From the NCBI GenBank assembly GCA_050944855.1, contig JBMNRU010000016.1:1-64000 (forward strand): a stretch of DNA of 64,000 nucleotides. Reading direction: 5' to 3'. The stretch is from Lactonifactor sp050944855. GTDB lineage: Bacteria; Bacillota; Clostridia; Lachnospirales; Lachnospiraceae. Below are positions 44,611-53,774 of the stretch, piece by piece (within the stretch, counting starts at the first letter, position 1; each line of letters opens with the position of its first letter). A program made the translations under genes and the position numbers. The notes under the pieces are model-generated. The model had not been told where the DNA came from. It searched no databases and worked only from the letters and a program-made list of their open reading frames with translations.

Positions 44611-46530
44611 ATGCGTATCGTTGACTTACTGAAAAAAGAAAGCATTCAATTGCATGCAGCGCCCAAAAGCAAAGCCGAAGCCATTGATATGCTTGTGGAT
44701 CTGCAGGTAAAGGGTGGAAACATTTCTGATAAAGAAGAATATAAAAAGGGCATTATCGCTCGTGAGGAACACGGTTCAACGGCAGTAGGCGAAGGCATTG
44801 CTATCCCCCATGCAAAGAATAAAGGCGTGAAAGCTCCTTCCCTTGCGGCAATGACTGTTCCGGACGGTGTTGATTACGAGGCTCTGGATGATGAACCATC
44901 CAATCTTTTATTTATGATAGCTGCGCCGGAAGGCGGCGGTGATGTACATTTGGATGTGCTGGCCCGTCTTATGACGGTTTTAATGGATGAGGATTTTCGT
45001 GCAAGGCTTCTCGCTGCAAAGGACGAGGATGATTTCCTTAAAATTATAGATGATATGGAAACAGAAAAATATCCCGATGAGCCACAGGAAAAGGCCGCAG
45101 ATACAGAGGACGGCAAGATAAAGGTACTTGCGGTAACGGCTTGTCCCACGGGTATTGCTCACACCTATATGGCGGCAGAAGCGCTTGAAAAGACAGGCAA
45201 AAAGCTGGGTATTTCCATTAAAGTAGAAACCAACGGCTCGGGCGGGGCAAAAAATGTACTTACCAAAGCCGAAATCGAGGCCTGTGACGGAATCATTATT
45301 GCTGCGGACAAAAACGTGGAAATGGCTCGTTTTGATGGCAAAAAAGTGATTATCACAAAAGTATCAGACGGGATAAAAATACCCGAAGAACTCATCAGCC
45401 GTATTGAATCGGGAGATGCTCCTGTTTATCATCACACAGGCGCGGCAGCTTCTGATTCCTCGGATGCCGGTGAAAGCTTTGGCAGAAAAATGTACAAACA
45501 TCTTATGAACGGTGTTTCCAACATGCTTCCGTTTACAGTTGCAGGCGGTATCTTTATTGCATTGGCGTTTCTGATCGATACCATCGCAGGCGCGCCTCAG
45601 GACAGCAATTTTGGTACCTATACAACAGCCGCGGCTTTTTTCAAAATGATAGGCGGCTTTGCATTTAGCTTTATGATACCTGTCCTTGCAGGCTATATCG
45701 GAAAAAGTATTGCGGATCGTCCCGGCTTTTTGGTAGGCCTTGTAGGCGGTTATCTTGCAACTACAGGTTCCACTTTCGCAAATGTCGCGGGAGACGTTCC
45801 TTCTGGATTTTTGGGAGCATTGCTTGCAGGCTTTGCAGGCGGATTTCTTATGCTTGGGATTGAGAGACTTTGCGATCGTATGCCAAAGTCCCTGAACGGT
45901 ATCAAGCCTGTACTGATCTATCCTCTTGCGGGTCTGGGGATCATAGCAGTTGTAATGTGTGCAGTAAATCCATTTATGGGTATGATAAATACGGGACTTT
46001 CAGACTTTTTAAACAGTATGGGCAGCAGCAGTAAAATTGTTCTCGGCTGTATCCTCGGAGGAATGATGTCCATAGATATGGGTGGCCCATTTAACAAGGC
46101 AGCGTATGTTTTCGGTACAGCGGCTATCGCTTCAGGCAGCTACGATGTCATGGCTGCGGTCATGATAGGCGGTATGGTACCCCCAATTGCCATTGCACTT
46201 TCCACTACGTTCTTTAAGAACAGATGGACAGAGGAGGAACGCAAAAACGGCGTGGTAAATTACATTATGGGTCTTAGTTTTATTACAGAAGGAGCTATTC
46301 CCTATGCGGCTTCCGATCCCCTTCGTGTGATTCCTTCCTGTATTGTGGGAGCAGCAGTTTCCGGAGGGCTTTCCATGGCATTTGACTGTACGCTTATGGC
46401 CCCTCACGGCGGCATCTTTGTATTTGCGGTGGTAGGAAACTGGGCCATGTATCTGCTTGCCCTCGCCATAGGTTCGGTTGTCGGTATGCTTATGCTGTCA
46501 CTGCTGAAAAAGAAGAAAACAGAAAATTAA
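44611..46530 (+). CDS. fruA: Fructose PTS transporter EIIABC
   Basis: A 639-residue fused enzyme II that imports fructose as fructose-1-phosphate. EIIA (1-145) has the phospho-His in GIAIPHAKN; EIIB (about 168-265) has the phospho-Cys in VTACPTGIAHTYMAAEAL; EIIC (about 290-632) has about nine to ten helices with GGMMSIDMGGPFNKAAYVFG and SFITEGAIPYAASDP. An AGGAGG site precedes the start, 15 bp after fruK. Confidence 0.96.
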   Translation: MRIVDLLKKESIQLHAAPKSKAEAIDMLVDLQVKGGNISDKEEYKKGIIAREEHGSTAVGEGIAIPHAKNKGVKAPSLAAMTVPDGVDYEALDDEPSNLLFMIAAPEGGGDVHLDVLARLMTVLMDEDFRARLLAAKDEDDFLKIIDDMETEKYPDEPQEKAADTEDGKIKVLAVTACPTGIAHTYMAAEALEKTGKKLGISIKVETNGSGGAKNVLTKAEIEACDGIIIAADKNVEMARFDGKKVIITKVSDGIKIPEELISRIESGDAPVYHHTGAAASDSSDAGESFGRKMYKHLMNGVSNMLPFTVAGGIFIALAFLIDTIAGAPQDSNFGTYTTAAAFFKMIGGFAFSFMIPVLAGYIGKSIADRPGFLVGLVGGYLATTGSTFANVAGDVPSGFLGALLAGFAGGFLMLGIERLCDRMPKSLNGIKPVLIYPLAGLGIIAVVMCAVNPFMGMINTGLSDFLNSMGSSSKIVLGCILGGMMSIDMGGPFNKAAYVFGTAAIASGSYDVMAAVMIGGMVPPIAIALSTTFFKNRWTEEERKNGVVNYIMGLSFITEGAIPYAASDPLRVIPSCIVGAAVSGGLSMAFDCTLMAPHGGIFVFAVVGNWAMYLLALAIGSVVGMLMLSLLKKKKTEN

Positions 46531-46577
46531 ATCATATTTTAAATAAAATAAATGCTTAGATAAAAGGAGAGATCATT

Positions 46578-46844
46578 ATGGTAGCAAAAACAGTAAAGGT
46601 AGTAAATGAACAGGGTATGCATATGCGTCCGGCAGGAGAATTGGCAAAGGCAGTTAAGGCGCATCCGGACTGTGAAGTAACGCTTAATGCAAATGGCAAG
46701 ACCGTTAAGGCGAAATCGCCTATGCAGATCATGTCAGCCTGCATAAAGTGCGGCAATGAGGTTGAAATTGTATGCAATGGTGCGGACGAGCAGGCAGTAT
46801 TGGACGAACTGGAAGCAATGTTTAAAAATGGTTTTGGTGAATGA
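46578..46844 (+). CDS. ptsH: Phosphocarrier protein HPr
   Basis: An 88-residue HPr. The active site His is in NEQGMHMRPAGELA (near residue 15; Met replaces the usual Ala before Arg). The regulatory Ser of HPr kinase is kept in KAKSPMQIMSA (near 46). It carries phosphate from enzyme I to FruA. Being inside the fructose operon, it may be a pathway-dedicated HPr in addition to a housekeeping copy elsewhere. Confidence 0.93.
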   Translation: MVAKTVKVVNEQGMHMRPAGELAKAVKAHPDCEVTLNANGKTVKAKSPMQIMSACIKCGNEVEIVCNGADEQAVLDELEAMFKNGFGE

Positions 46845-46888
46845 TCAAAGAGTTTCTGTCTTATAGATAAAATACGGAGGTGTGCAGG

Positions 46889-48529
46889 ATGGATAAATAC
46901 GCAGGCAAAGGCGTGTATGGGGCAATTGCTGTTGGAAATATTTCTGTGTTTAAAAAGTCGGATGCAAATGTCAAGCGTGTACGCATTGCAGATGTGGAAA
47001 GCGAAAAACGCCGTTTTGAGGAAGCGAAACTTGCTTCTTCAGAGCAGCTGAGCGAAATATATCAAAAAGCATTGAAAGAAGTCGGGGAGGCGAATGCTGC
47101 CATTTTCGAGATTCATCAGATGATGCTGGATGATGAGGATTACAATGATTCTATCAATAATATGATTGAGAATCAAAGCATCAATGCGGAATATGCCGTT
47201 GCTGTGACAGCAGATAATTTTGCCGAAATGTTTAGTTCTATGGATGATACATACATGAAGGCGAGAGCGGCAGATATCCGTGACATTTCAAACAGGATCA
47301 TTGGCAACCTGACCGGAGATATCTCAAATGGAGCAGCTTCTGATGAAAAGGTTATCATCTGTGCCTTTGATCTTGCACCCAGTGAAACCGTGGCTCTTGA
47401 CAAGAGTAAGGTTTTGGCGTTCGTGACAGCGCATGGTTCATCCAATTCTCACACTGCGATCTTGGCAAGAAATATGAATATTCCAGCTATCATTGGTGTG
47501 GGAGATGCATTCCTGCAAAAGATTAAGGACGGCGATGAAGCTATCGTTGACGGCTTTACGGGAGAGATTTTTGTGAATCCCGACAGTGATACCCGTGAAA
47601 GACTTCTGAAGAAACAGTCCGAAGACGAGGATAAGAAACGGCTTTTGCAGGAACTGAAGGGAAAAGAAAATATTACGAAAGACGGCAGAAAAATACACGT
47701 TTACGCGAACATCGGAAGCAGTGACAATATCGGTGCGGTGCTTCTTAACGATGCGGGTGGTATCGGGCTTTTCCGCAGTGAATTTCTCTATCTGGAAAGT
47801 TCGGATTATCCCACGGAAGAGCAGCAGTTTACGGTATACAAAAAAGTGCTGGAAAGCATGGCAGGCAAAAAGGTAATTATCCGTACCCTGGATATTGGTG
47901 CAGATAAGCAGGTGGATTATTTTAAACTGAAAAAAGAGGAAAATCCTGCCCTCGGCTGCCGCGCGATCCGATTGTGCCTGACCCGTCCCGAAATTTTCAA
48001 AACCCAGTTAAGAGCGCTTTATCGAGCTTCCGTTTATGGAAACCTGGGAATCATGTTTCCCATGATAACCAGTGTTTCGGAGCTTGAAAAAATTCTTGCC
48101 ATGTGCAGCGAGGTGAAGCGTGAGCTGAAAGCCCAGTCGGCTGCCTATTCTGACAACATTGAAATCGGCATTATGATAGAAACTCCGGCGGCGGCAATCA
48201 TCAGCGATAAACTTGCTCAAATGGTAGATTTTTTCAGTGTGGGTACAAACGATCTCATCCAGTATACACTTGCCTGTGACAGGCAGAATCCTGACGTAGA
48301 ACGATTTGTGGATACCCACCACGAAGCGATTCTTACTTTGATCCAAATGAGCGCGGAAAACGCCCATAAGCACGGCGCATGGATTGGAATATGCGGAGAG
48401 CTGGCTGCGGATACCACGCTGACAGAAACCTTTCTGCGAATGGGAATAGACGAGCTTTCCGTATCTCCGTCTTTCGTACTCAAGGTCAGGGATGCGGTAA
48501 GAAAGATAGACTTATCTTCAAATTCATAA
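46889..48529 (+). CDS. ptsI: PTS enzyme I
   Basis: Phosphoenolpyruvate-protein phosphotransferase, 546 residues. N-terminal HPr-binding and phospho-His domain with AHGSSNSHTAILARNMNIPAI (His near residue 190), then the PEP-binding barrel with GGIGLFRSEFLY, NPALGCRAIRLCL, MFPMITSV, and FSVGTNDLIQYTLACDR. Slightly shorter than the ~570 residues usual for the family. The start at 46889 has GGAGGTG upstream. Last gene of the fructose operon; a strong terminator follows. Confidence 0.95.
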   Translation: MDKYAGKGVYGAIAVGNISVFKKSDANVKRVRIADVESEKRRFEEAKLASSEQLSEIYQKALKEVGEANAAIFEIHQMMLDDEDYNDSINNMIENQSINAEYAVAVTADNFAEMFSSMDDTYMKARAADIRDISNRIIGNLTGDISNGAASDEKVIICAFDLAPSETVALDKSKVLAFVTAHGSSNSHTAILARNMNIPAIIGVGDAFLQKIKDGDEAIVDGFTGEIFVNPDSDTRERLLKKQSEDEDKKRLLQELKGKENITKDGRKIHVYANIGSSDNIGAVLLNDAGGIGLFRSEFLYLESSDYPTEEQQFTVYKKVLESMAGKKVIIRTLDIGADKQVDYFKLKKEENPALGCRAIRLCLTRPEIFKTQLRALYRASVYGNLGIMFPMITSVSELEKILAMCSEVKRELKAQSAAYSDNIEIGIMIETPAAAIISDKLAQMVDFFSVGTNDLIQYTLACDRQNPDVERFVDTHHEAILTLIQMSAENAHKHGAWIGICGELAADTTLTETFLRMGIDELSVSPSFVLKVRDAVRKIDLSSNS

Positions 48530-48530
48530 A

Positions 48531-48575
48531 AACAGCGGGAAAGATAATTTGGTTATTATCTTTCCCGCTGTTTTT
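48531..48575 (+). terminator. Terminator of the fructose operon
   Basis: An 18-bp stem (48531-48548 with 48555-48572) followed by TTTTT directly after ptsI. Confidence 0.9.
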
Positions 48576-48618
48576 CATATCTTATTCGTTGTTATCGATC
48601 TGTTCAAGAAAGATATTT

Positions 48619-48810
48619 ATGGTTGTTGTGGGCACAAAAGAAAAAGCATCTGTTGAGAAAATACTGCCAAAGTGTACGGTGGAACTGCAGGATATATACC
48701 ATCAGACGAAGGAAGGGAACGGCCAAAGATGGCTGATGATTGATTTAGAGAATAAAGATGACCTGTATCATGATCTGCTGCAATTAATCCAGATTCGCAG
48801 AAGTCGGTAA
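48619..48810 (+). pseudogene. DUF3788 protein C-terminal remnant
   Basis: A 63-residue reading frame beginning MVVVGTKEKASVEKIL and ending GNGQRWLMIDLENKDDLYHD plus a short basic tail. It matches the C-terminal third of DUF3788 proteins, which are usually about 140 residues. No ribosome binding site stands before the first ATG, and upstream sequence is the ptsI terminator. It looks like a gene fragment left after deletion. Confidence 0.55.
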
Positions 48811-48974
48811 CCTCCTGTTTGTTAATCGGACACCCTTTAACGATAGCTTCGCCCTATCAAAAGTGCCATCATAAATTTTGACGAACGGGTTGTAAATTTT
48901 ATGAAATGTATTGCTGTTGTGCGCACATACGGGCATAATGAAATTAGAAAAATGTCCGAAAGGCGGTGCTTTAT

Positions 48975-49283
48975 ATGGCAGCAAAATCATCGAATCTCTA
49001 TGTGCGTATTGAACCAGATGTGAAAGAACAGGCAGAAAGCATTTTATCAGCACTGGGCATCTCTGCTTCCAATGCTATCAATATGTTTTATAAACAGATT
49101 ATTTTTCAGAGAGGACTTCCGTTTGATGTAAAGATTCCATCTTCTCGTCCTGTAGATATGTCTGTTTTATCAGAAGCAGAATTGAATGCAGAACTTGAGA
49201 AAGGGTATGCGGATATCAAAGCGGGAAGAACGAAAGAAGCAAGTGCAGTTTTTGCAGATATCCGTAAGGATTATAATCTATGA
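48975..49283 (+). CDS. RelB/DinJ-family antitoxin
   Basis: A 102-residue antitoxin. The N-terminal ribbon-helix-helix (NLYVRIEPDVKEQAESILSAL and GISASNAINMFYKQI, about 7-45) binds DNA; the C-terminal part (about 60-102) should hold the toxin. The ATG at 48975 follows AAAGGCGG. A 10-bp palindrome TGTGCGCACA (48918-48927) upstream might be its operator. The next gene, overlapping by ATGA, is a broken toxin. Confidence 0.88.
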   Translation: MAAKSSNLYVRIEPDVKEQAESILSALGISASNAINMFYKQIIFQRGLPFDVKIPSSRPVDMSVLSEAELNAELEKGYADIKAGRTKEASAVFADIRKDYNL

Positions 49284-49615
49284 TGTATACTATCAAGATT
49301 ACAGATCAGGCAGATAACGATATTCGTAACATCTATGAGTATATTGCATATGAACTGCAGTCACCAGGGAATGCAAGCAGTCAGTTGGACAGAATAGAAA
49401 AGTGTATTATGAGTCTTGATTATATGCCGTAACGATATCGTTTTTATGACAGGGAATCATGGAAAAGTCGAGGACTTCATATTGTTCCGGTAGATAATTA
49501 CTGTGTTCTTTATATCGTAGACAATGGTGATATGACAGTTTTTATTATGCGAGTGATGTATGGCGGTCGTGATATGGATGCTCAGCTTGATAAATATATG
49601 AAATGCAAAGAGTAG
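49280..49615 (+). pseudogene. RelE/ParE-family toxin with premature stop
   Basis: Reads MMYTIKITDQADNDIRNIYE and on, with a stop TAA at 49430-49432 after LDYMP, then continues in the same frame RYRFYDRESWKSRGLHIVPV, DNYCVLYIVD, TVFIMRVMYGGRDMD to TAG at 49613. A single point mutation (for example GAA or CAA to TAA) explains the break. The full form would be 110-111 residues. The start overlaps the antitoxin stop. The second half contains the usual toxin core, so the truncated product should be inactive. Confidence 0.85.
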
Positions 49616-49645
49616 TGCAAATCGGAAGTTAGGGGGGCTAATATT

Positions 49646-50188
49646 ATGAAAGGATTTGAACGTAAAAATCAATTATTTTCTCTTTGCGGATTGAATTGTG
49701 GACTATGCACTATGCTTTTGGGAAATTACTGTGGCGGCTGCGGTAATGGCAATCAATCATGTAAAATTGCAAGATGTAGTCTTGTACATGGAAAGATTGA
49801 ATATTGCTACGAGTGCGAACAATACCCATGTGAAAAATATGAACAAATGGATAACTATGATTCTTTTATCACACACAGGCGGCGAAAGGCGGATTTAGAA
49901 AAAGCGCAAAGCATAGGCGTTGAACAATATAATCTTGAACAGCAGGAAAAAGTACAAATTCTTTCTCACTTACTTTCTAACTATAATGACGGACGCAGAA
50001 AAAATTTCTTTTGTTTGGCAGTCAATTTATTAGAACTTTCGGAGTTACAAGAGGCAATGAAGCAAATACAATCTAATGATAAATTATCCTCACTGCCATT
50101 TAAGGCACAATGTTTGTATGTAGTAGAGGTGTTTCAAAAGATTGCTGATAGAAGAAATATAAAATTAAAACTTATCAAGAAGAAGTAG
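49646..50188 (+). CDS. DUF3795 cysteine-rich protein
   Basis: A 180-residue protein whose N-terminal half is rich in paired cysteines: LCGLNCGLCTMLLGNYCGGCG (residues about 13-33), then CKIARCSLVHG and CYECEQYPCEKYE. This is the DUF3795 pattern, probably a zinc or Fe-S binding site. The C-terminal half is helical and charged (about 90-180), ending in a Lys-rich tail. AGTTAGGGGGG precedes the start. Function unknown. Confidence 0.8.
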   Translation: MKGFERKNQLFSLCGLNCGLCTMLLGNYCGGCGNGNQSCKIARCSLVHGKIEYCYECEQYPCEKYEQMDNYDSFITHRRRKADLEKAQSIGVEQYNLEQQEKVQILSHLLSNYNDGRRKNFFCLAVNLLELSELQEAMKQIQSNDKLSSLPFKAQCLYVVEVFQKIADRRNIKLKLIKKK

Positions 50189-50263
50189 TTTACAAATTTA
50201 AGTTTAAGGAACAAGTAATGCCATTCGCATTTCGCTGCGCTGCATGCGTCCTGTCGGACTATT

Positions 50264-50407
50264 GAAGCATCCTGCCAAAGAGCCTCTTGTGAGCAAGCAC
50301 CCAGATGCTTTTGTTAGTCTGATTCAGCATTCCTTGTTACCTTGGCAAATATGAATTGACCGAGCTCTTTAGAGCGAGGGATGCTTCTTGAACGACAGTT
50401 CAAGAAG
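50264..50407 (+). repeat. Nested inverted repeats before the tandem array
   Basis: GAAGCATCC (50264-50272) pairs with GGATGCTTC (50379-50387), and inside it AAAGAGC pairs with GCTCTTT. A separate perfect hairpin has arms CTTCTTGAAC (50384-50393) and GTTCAAGAAG (50398-50407). The region between the DUF3795 gene and the repeats has no ORF and may be a structured or mobile-derived noncoding element. Confidence 0.45.
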
Positions 50408-50430
50408 ATAGAAACGGCTAAACAAATATT

Positions 50431-50860
50431 TCTAGCTGACCAATACGAGTCTAGTGTAAGCTTTTCGTCAGATAGATTCTAATTCTAAAAGAGTTCTAGC
50501 TGACAAGCACAAGTCCTGGGTAACCTTTTTGTTAGATAGATACTAAATTTGAAAGATTCTAGCTGACAAGAATAAGTCCTGGACAACTTTTTTGTCAGAT
50601 AGATTCTAATTTTAAAAGGTTCTAGCCGACCAACGCAAGTTTTTTTGTCAGATAGATACTAAACTTGAAAGAGTTCTAGCTGACCGATACAAGCTTTGGA
50701 CAAGTTTTCGTCAGATAGATACTAAACTTAAAGAAGTTCTATCTGACCAGCACAAGCCTCGGGCAAGTTTTTCATTAGATAGATATTAAACTTGAAAGGG
50801 TTCTAGCTGACTGGTACAAGCTTTGGACAGCCTTTTCATCAGATAATTTCAAATTTAAGG
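50431..50860. repeat. Seven-unit ~63-bp tandem repeat array
   Basis: Units begin at 50431, 50495, 50558, 50621, 50675, 50738 and 50802 (periods 64, 63, 63, 54, 63, 64). Each starts TTCTAGCTGAC, has a variable AAGT-rich middle, and ends GTCAGATAGATACTAAA. The start and end of a unit can pair as a hairpin (TCTAGCTGAC with GTCAGATAGA, one mismatch). In the unit at 50738 the left arm changes to TCTATCTGAC. The array stops 9 bp before the VOC gene. It is not a CRISPR: there are no unique spacers and the period is too long. Confidence 0.85.
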
Positions 50861-50868
50861 AGGAATCT

Positions 50869-51252
50869 ATGCGAGTAGAACATGTTGCAATGTATGTAAA
50901 GGATTTGGAAAAAACAAAAGATTTTTTTGTGAAGTATTTTAATGCGGTATCGAATGAGGGCTATTATAATAAACAAACGAAGTTTCGCTCTTATTTTCTG
51001 TCTTTTGATGGTGGGGCAAGACTGGAAATTATGAACAGGCCGGATATGATCGACGGAGAAAAACAACAGACGCAGACGGGGTACGCACATATTGCTTTTT
51101 GTCTGGGAACAAAGGAAGCGGTAAATAAACTTACAGACAGATTGAGACAGGATGGATATCCTGTTGTCAGCGGTCCCAGAATGACCGGTGACGGATATTA
51201 TGAAAGCTGCGTTATAGGAATAGAAGAGAATCAGATAGAGATTACAGAGTGA
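50869..51252 (+). CDS. VOC family protein (glyoxalase-like)
   Basis: A 127-residue single-domain protein of the vicinal-oxygen-chelate fold. It opens MRVEHVAMYVKDLEKTKDFF and has YAHIAFCLGTKEAVNKL in the second module, with likely metal ligands His5, Glu53 (ARLEIMNRP), His75 and Glu near the C-terminus (NQIEITE). Similar proteins are glyoxalases or antibiotic-binding proteins. AAGGAGG precedes the start, just downstream of the tandem repeats. Substrate unknown. Confidence 0.88.
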   Translation: MRVEHVAMYVKDLEKTKDFFVKYFNAVSNEGYYNKQTKFRSYFLSFDGGARLEIMNRPDMIDGEKQQTQTGYAHIAFCLGTKEAVNKLTDRLRQDGYPVVSGPRMTGDGYYESCVIGIEENQIEITE

Positions 51253-51440
51253 TAAAAAAATGAGTGAAATGATGAAGAGAGCGGCAGGAATTTTATAATT
51301 CCCTGCCGTTTCTTGTGTCTCTTGACAAATTGAATAGAAAATTATACAATAGGAAACATAAGTTGCGCAACGAAAGTTTTTTCGAGACAGAGGAATTGTG
51401 ATATCAGGTCTTGAAATATCGCTATGCAGGGGGAAGAAAG

Positions 51441-52172
51441 ATGGATGCAATCAGAACAGAACAACTGACAAAAAAATATAAAGATGTGGTTGCCGTAAAT
51501 AATCTTGATTTAAGGATTGAGCAGGGTGAACTGTTTGCGCTTCTTGGTGTGAACGGCGCGGGAAAAACAACTACGATTAAAATGCTCACCTGTCTTATAG
51601 CCCCTGATGGCGGAGATGCCTTTGTAAATGGCAAGAGTATCCTTACAGAGGAAAGGACCGTGAAAAATGTGATCGGTGTATCGCCCCAGGAAACTGCTGT
51701 CGCCCCCAATTTGAGTGTAAAGGAAAACCTGGCGCTGATATGCGGTGTTCACGGCTTTGACAAGCAGAAAAAGGCTGCCAAGATCAAAGAACTTTCCCAA
51801 CAGTTTGATCTGACGGCAGTGTTAAACAAAAAAGCGGGTAAACTGTCAGGAGGCTGGCAGCGCAGATTAAGCATTGCCATGGCTCTTATCAGTGAGCCGC
51901 AAATTTTATTTATGGATGAGCCTACACTCGGACTGGATGTGCTTGCCAGAAGCGACTTGTGGGATATGATCCGTGCGCTGAAAGGGAAAATAACCATAAT
52001 CCTGACGACCCATTATATGGAAGAGGCGGAAGCCCTTTCGGATCGTATCGGCATTATGAAAGACGGACAGCTGTTAGCGTCCGGCACGGCGGACGAAATC
52101 AAGGCTGCAGCGGGAAAAGATAAATTTGAAGATGCTTTTGTGGCAATCGTAAAGGGGGAGGCGAAAGAATGA
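51441..52172 (+). CDS. ABC-2 type exporter ATP-binding protein
   Basis: A 243-residue ATPase of the DrrA/CcmA class. Walker A GVNGAGKTTTIKML (about 36-49), signature LSGGWQRRLSIAMAL, Walker B ILFMDEPTLGLD, H-loop TTHYMEEAEAL. The C-terminal part is short. The ATG at 51441 has GGGGGAAG upstream. It overlaps the permease gene by ATGA. Likely a drug, peptide or polysaccharide exporter; substrate not evident. Confidence 0.93.
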   Translation: MDAIRTEQLTKKYKDVVAVNNLDLRIEQGELFALLGVNGAGKTTTIKMLTCLIAPDGGDAFVNGKSILTEERTVKNVIGVSPQETAVAPNLSVKENLALICGVHGFDKQKKAAKIKELSQQFDLTAVLNKKAGKLSGGWQRRLSIAMALISEPQILFMDEPTLGLDVLARSDLWDMIRALKGKITIILTTHYMEEAEALSDRIGIMKDGQLLASGTADEIKAAAGKDKFEDAFVAIVKGEAKE

Positions 52173-52897
52173 GAGTACTTACTTTTTCAGGCAGAACCGC
52201 AAAGGAAATATTGCGTGATCCGATTAATTTTTTCTTTGGCTTGGGTTTTCCTCTTATCCTTATCGGGCTGCTTACGGCAATCCAGGCGAATGTACCGGTG
52301 CCAATCTTTGAACTTGCACACCTGACACCCGGCGTTACCGTATTCGGACTTTCTTTTATGACCTTATTTTCGGCTCTCTTAATTTCGAAGGACAGGGAAA
52401 GTGCCTTTCTGCAAAGACTTTACACCACACCTCTCAGGGCATCCGACTTTATTTTCGGATATACATTGCCTCTTTTGCCGATGGCATTGGCGCAGAGTGT
52501 AATTTGCTATATGGCAGCGGTGCTGCTTGGACTGGAGCTTAAGATCACAGTTCTGCTTGCGCTGCTGCTTATCCTTCCCATCGCACTATTTTTTATTGCT
52601 CTGGGCCTGATCTGCGGAAGCGTGCTTACTTCCAGGCAGGTAGGCGGAATCTGCGGAGCTTTGCTCACAAACCTTTCTGCCTGGCTTTCCGGAATTTGGT
52701 TTGATGTGGACCTGGTGGGCGGAGCTTTTGAGAAGATTGCAAATGTTTTGCCTTTTATCCATGCAGTGGAGCTTGAACGGGCAGCCTTTAACGGCAGCTA
52801 TGCCGATATGTTTCCGCATCTCTGGTGGGTTCTGGGATACACCGTTATTACCGTGGCAGGGGCGATCTTACTGTTTTTAAGGCAGATGAAAAAGTAA
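52169..52897 (+). CDS. ABC-2 type exporter permease
   Basis: A 242-residue membrane protein with six helices of the ABC-2 type (for example DPINFFFGLGFPLILIGLL, TPGVTVFGLSFMTLFSALLIS, GLICGSVLTSRQVGG). Paired and translationally coupled with the ATPase. Its 3' end overlaps the convergent CPBP gene by 50 bp. Confidence 0.92.
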   Translation: MRVLTFSGRTAKEILRDPINFFFGLGFPLILIGLLTAIQANVPVPIFELAHLTPGVTVFGLSFMTLFSALLISKDRESAFLQRLYTTPLRASDFIFGYTLPLLPMALAQSVICYMAAVLLGLELKITVLLALLLILPIALFFIALGLICGSVLTSRQVGGICGALLTNLSAWLSGIWFDVDLVGGAFEKIANVLPFIHAVELERAAFNGSYADMFPHLWWVLGYTVITVAGAILLFLRQMKK

Positions 52898-53774
52898 GGA
52901 CAGCTGCAAGGAACAAAATACCTGTGGTTATAATACTTGCTTCAATCCCATACATACCGCCGTTTCGTATGTTATTTCCAACAGATTCTATATGGAATAT
53001 GGCGTTTGCTGATTCCTCACTGCCGCTTACATTTAACCCAAGAATAGTATATAAGATGGCATTCCAGACGGAGTGAAGTCCGCAGGCGGCCCAAATGTTT
53101 TCAAATTTAAGAGTCAGCATACAAAAAATGACAGAAATAAGTACAAGGTTGATCAAACCGATTACACCGTAAACGGCCGCATCTGCAAATAACGAGGACC
53201 AGTGCGGGATAATGAATACCAGTGTACTGACACCAATAGCAACGGAAAGATTCGTTTTATCCTTCAGGGTATGAAACACAAGTCCACGGCATAGGAATTC
53301 CTCCATTGCTCCCTGGATCACAAATCCGCCAACAAAAAGCAAAATGATAGTAAAATTGATGTTTTCAAATATTCCCAGATACGTAAATCCACCAATACCA
53401 ATGATTACACTTACGCAGAGCAGCAGTAAAAATACGGCAAGCAGGCTGCCATAAAAATAACTGCCGATTTTAGGTGTAATGCCCATTTTCGAAAATGGTT
53501 TTTTCTCAATAAACTTCCAGTATAACAAAAGGATTCCAATAAAAATAATATATCCGTAATATTTGATCAGAGTCATTGTCTGCATATCAAATATTTCACC
53601 TGCAAGGGGATTTTTCCCACAGGCAAAGTGAATAAGAATGACAATTGCTTCTGCAGCAAACATACCGACGATATAGCATAGCCAGAAAGCAAGAAATTTT
53701 TTTATGGCAAACTGCCATGCAGGCATTTCCTCTCGATTATTAAAGGGTAGTATGTTTTTTATGAAATGTTTCAT
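52848..53774 (-). CDS. CPBP-family intramembrane metalloprotease
   Basis: A 308-residue membrane protein with about eight helices. The CPBP motifs are kept: EEFLCRG (motif 1), FIIPHWSS (motif 2) and HSVWNAI (motif 3). The family includes prenyl-protein proteases and bacteriocin-immunity proteins. The last ~17 residues are antisense to the ABC permease gene. Its start overlaps the stop of the TetR gene upstream, so both should be expressed together under TetR control. Confidence 0.9.
   Translation of the reverse strand: MKHFIKNILPFNNREEMPAWQFAIKKFLAFWLCYIVGMFAAEAIVILIHFACGKNPLAGEIFDMQTMTLIKYYGYIIFIGILLLYWKFIEKKPFSKMGITPKIGSYFYGSLLAVFLLLLCVSVIIGIGGFTYLGIFENINFTIILLFVGGFVIQGAMEEFLCRGLVFHTLKDKTNLSVAIGVSTLVFIIPHWSSLFADAAVYGVIGLINLVLISVIFCMLTLKFENIWAACGLHSVWNAILYTILGLNVSGSEESANAIFHIESVGNNIRNGGMYGIEASIITTGILFLAAVLTFSSALKTVRSPLPR

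Noticed and set aside
50431..50860. CRISPR array
   Set aside because: Units are ~63-bp tandem repeats with no unique spacers and no cas genes nearby.
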